NCBI GenBank assembly: GCA_002798255.1
Contig: NWQQ01000010.1
Coordinates: 62,001 to 126,000 of the forward strand
Source: Lysobacteraceae bacterium NML95-0200
GTDB lineage: Bacteria; Pseudomonadota; Gammaproteobacteria; Xanthomonadales; Xanthomonadaceae
Reading direction: 5' to 3'
DNA: 64,000 bases
The translations under genes and the position numbers were made by a program. Every line of letters begins with the position of its first letter. The first letter of the stretch is position 1. Under the pieces are notes generated by a model. That model had not been told where the DNA came from, made no database searches, and worked only from the letters and a program-made list of their open reading frames with translations. This document shows positions 63,812 to 64,000 of this stretch, in pieces.

Positions 63812-64000
63812 GCGAATCTCCAGAGGCACAAAGTTTTATCGAAGCCTGGCAGAGATCCTTGCCAGAATGGCGGATTGCCCGGGTATTCGTGCCCGAGCCG
63901 CAGCGCGCGCTGGCCGAGCAATGGTTCGCACTGTTTGCCGCCCTGACGGAAATCGCCGCACTGGAGCCGGTACCGGCAGCCGCCAAACTGGCCTGGTGGC
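63808..64000 (+). CDS. Squalene/phytoene synthase-like protein, 3' end outside window
   Basis: First 64 residues of a longer gene, GTG start overlapping the gph stop by 4 bases. WRIARVFVPEPQRALAEQW and AAAKLAWW recall the start of trans-isoprenyl diphosphate synthases of the squalene/phytoene family (KLxWW). No catalytic aspartate motif is visible yet, so the call rests on this motif and on gene order. Confidence 0.6.
   Translation, partial: MSESPEAQSFIEAWQRSLPEWRIARVFVPEPQRALAEQWFALFAALTEIAALEPVPAAAKLAWW

Overview
The window looks like chromosomal backbone from a moderately GC-rich gammaproteobacterium, most likely of the Xanthomonadales (Lysobacterales). This is inferred from gene content and order, not from a database search: pst-phoU-phoBR-ppk-ppx in one run, kdsD-kdsC-lptCAB-rpoN-hpf-rapZ, aguA/aguB, a FimX-type protein, a 30S THX protein, and an mtaD-like gene near ubiG and gph. 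I see no prophage, insertion sequence, rRNA operon or CRISPR array.

Layout. 1-2.4 kb: end of dihydroorotase, a small lipoprotein, tRNA-Val(GAC) and a DMT exporter. 2.5-15.2 kb (minus strand): a phosphate-polyphosphate block. It reads in transcription order as an OprO/OprP-type porin, pstS, pstC, pstA, pstB, phoU, phoB, phoR, ppk, ppx, xseB, ispA, with good Pho boxes before the porin and pstS. 15.4-22 kb (minus): an EIIA-Man-type PTS protein, rapZ, hpf, rpoN and the lipopolysaccharide genes lptB, lptA, lptC, kdsC, kdsD. 22.1-23.6 kb (plus): ibaG-murA. 23.65-30.4 kb (minus): the classical lptD-surA-pdxA-rsmA-apaG-apaH run.

30.4-33.7 kb (plus) holds the most unusual cluster: a Roadblock/LC7 protein, a free-standing Aer-type PAS protein, a cytoplasmic PhnD-like binding domain, an unknown helical protein and a second possible Roadblock-like protein. 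33.7-36.5 kb (minus): a membrane protein, fadD, tRNA-Val(CAC) and a polyhydroxyalkanoate-system protein. 36.6-40.9 kb (plus): an FHA protein, serC, aroA, tadA, orn. 41-45.8 kb: mscS and ppsA (minus), with ppsR and a DUF1249 gene divergent. 45.8-46.25 kb: a tRNA-Ala/Glu/Glu cluster with a promoter and terminators. 46.35-49.9 kb (minus): TraB-family protein, aguB, aguA and a small exported protein. 50.1-53.2 kb: a His-rich TonB-dependent receptor divergent from a MerC-like protein, then the THX gene. 53.3-59.9 kb: phbB, gluQ, htpX, fimX, epmB, efp. 59.9-64 kb: an mtaD-like deaminase, an unknown protein, ubiG with a duplicated 5' end, gph, and the start of a squalene/phytoene-synthase-like gene.

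How the genes work together. The porin, PstSCAB, PhoU and PhoBR take up and sense phosphate, and Ppk/Ppx store and mobilise it as polyphosphate. The Lpt and Kds genes, LptD, SurA and MurA build the outer membrane and wall. EpmB acts on EF-P. PpsR controls PpsA. AguA and AguB convert agmatine to putrescine. The two features that general knowledge of the group does not explain are the Roadblock-PAS-PhnD cluster and the 56-bp near-perfect repeat at the start of ubiG.
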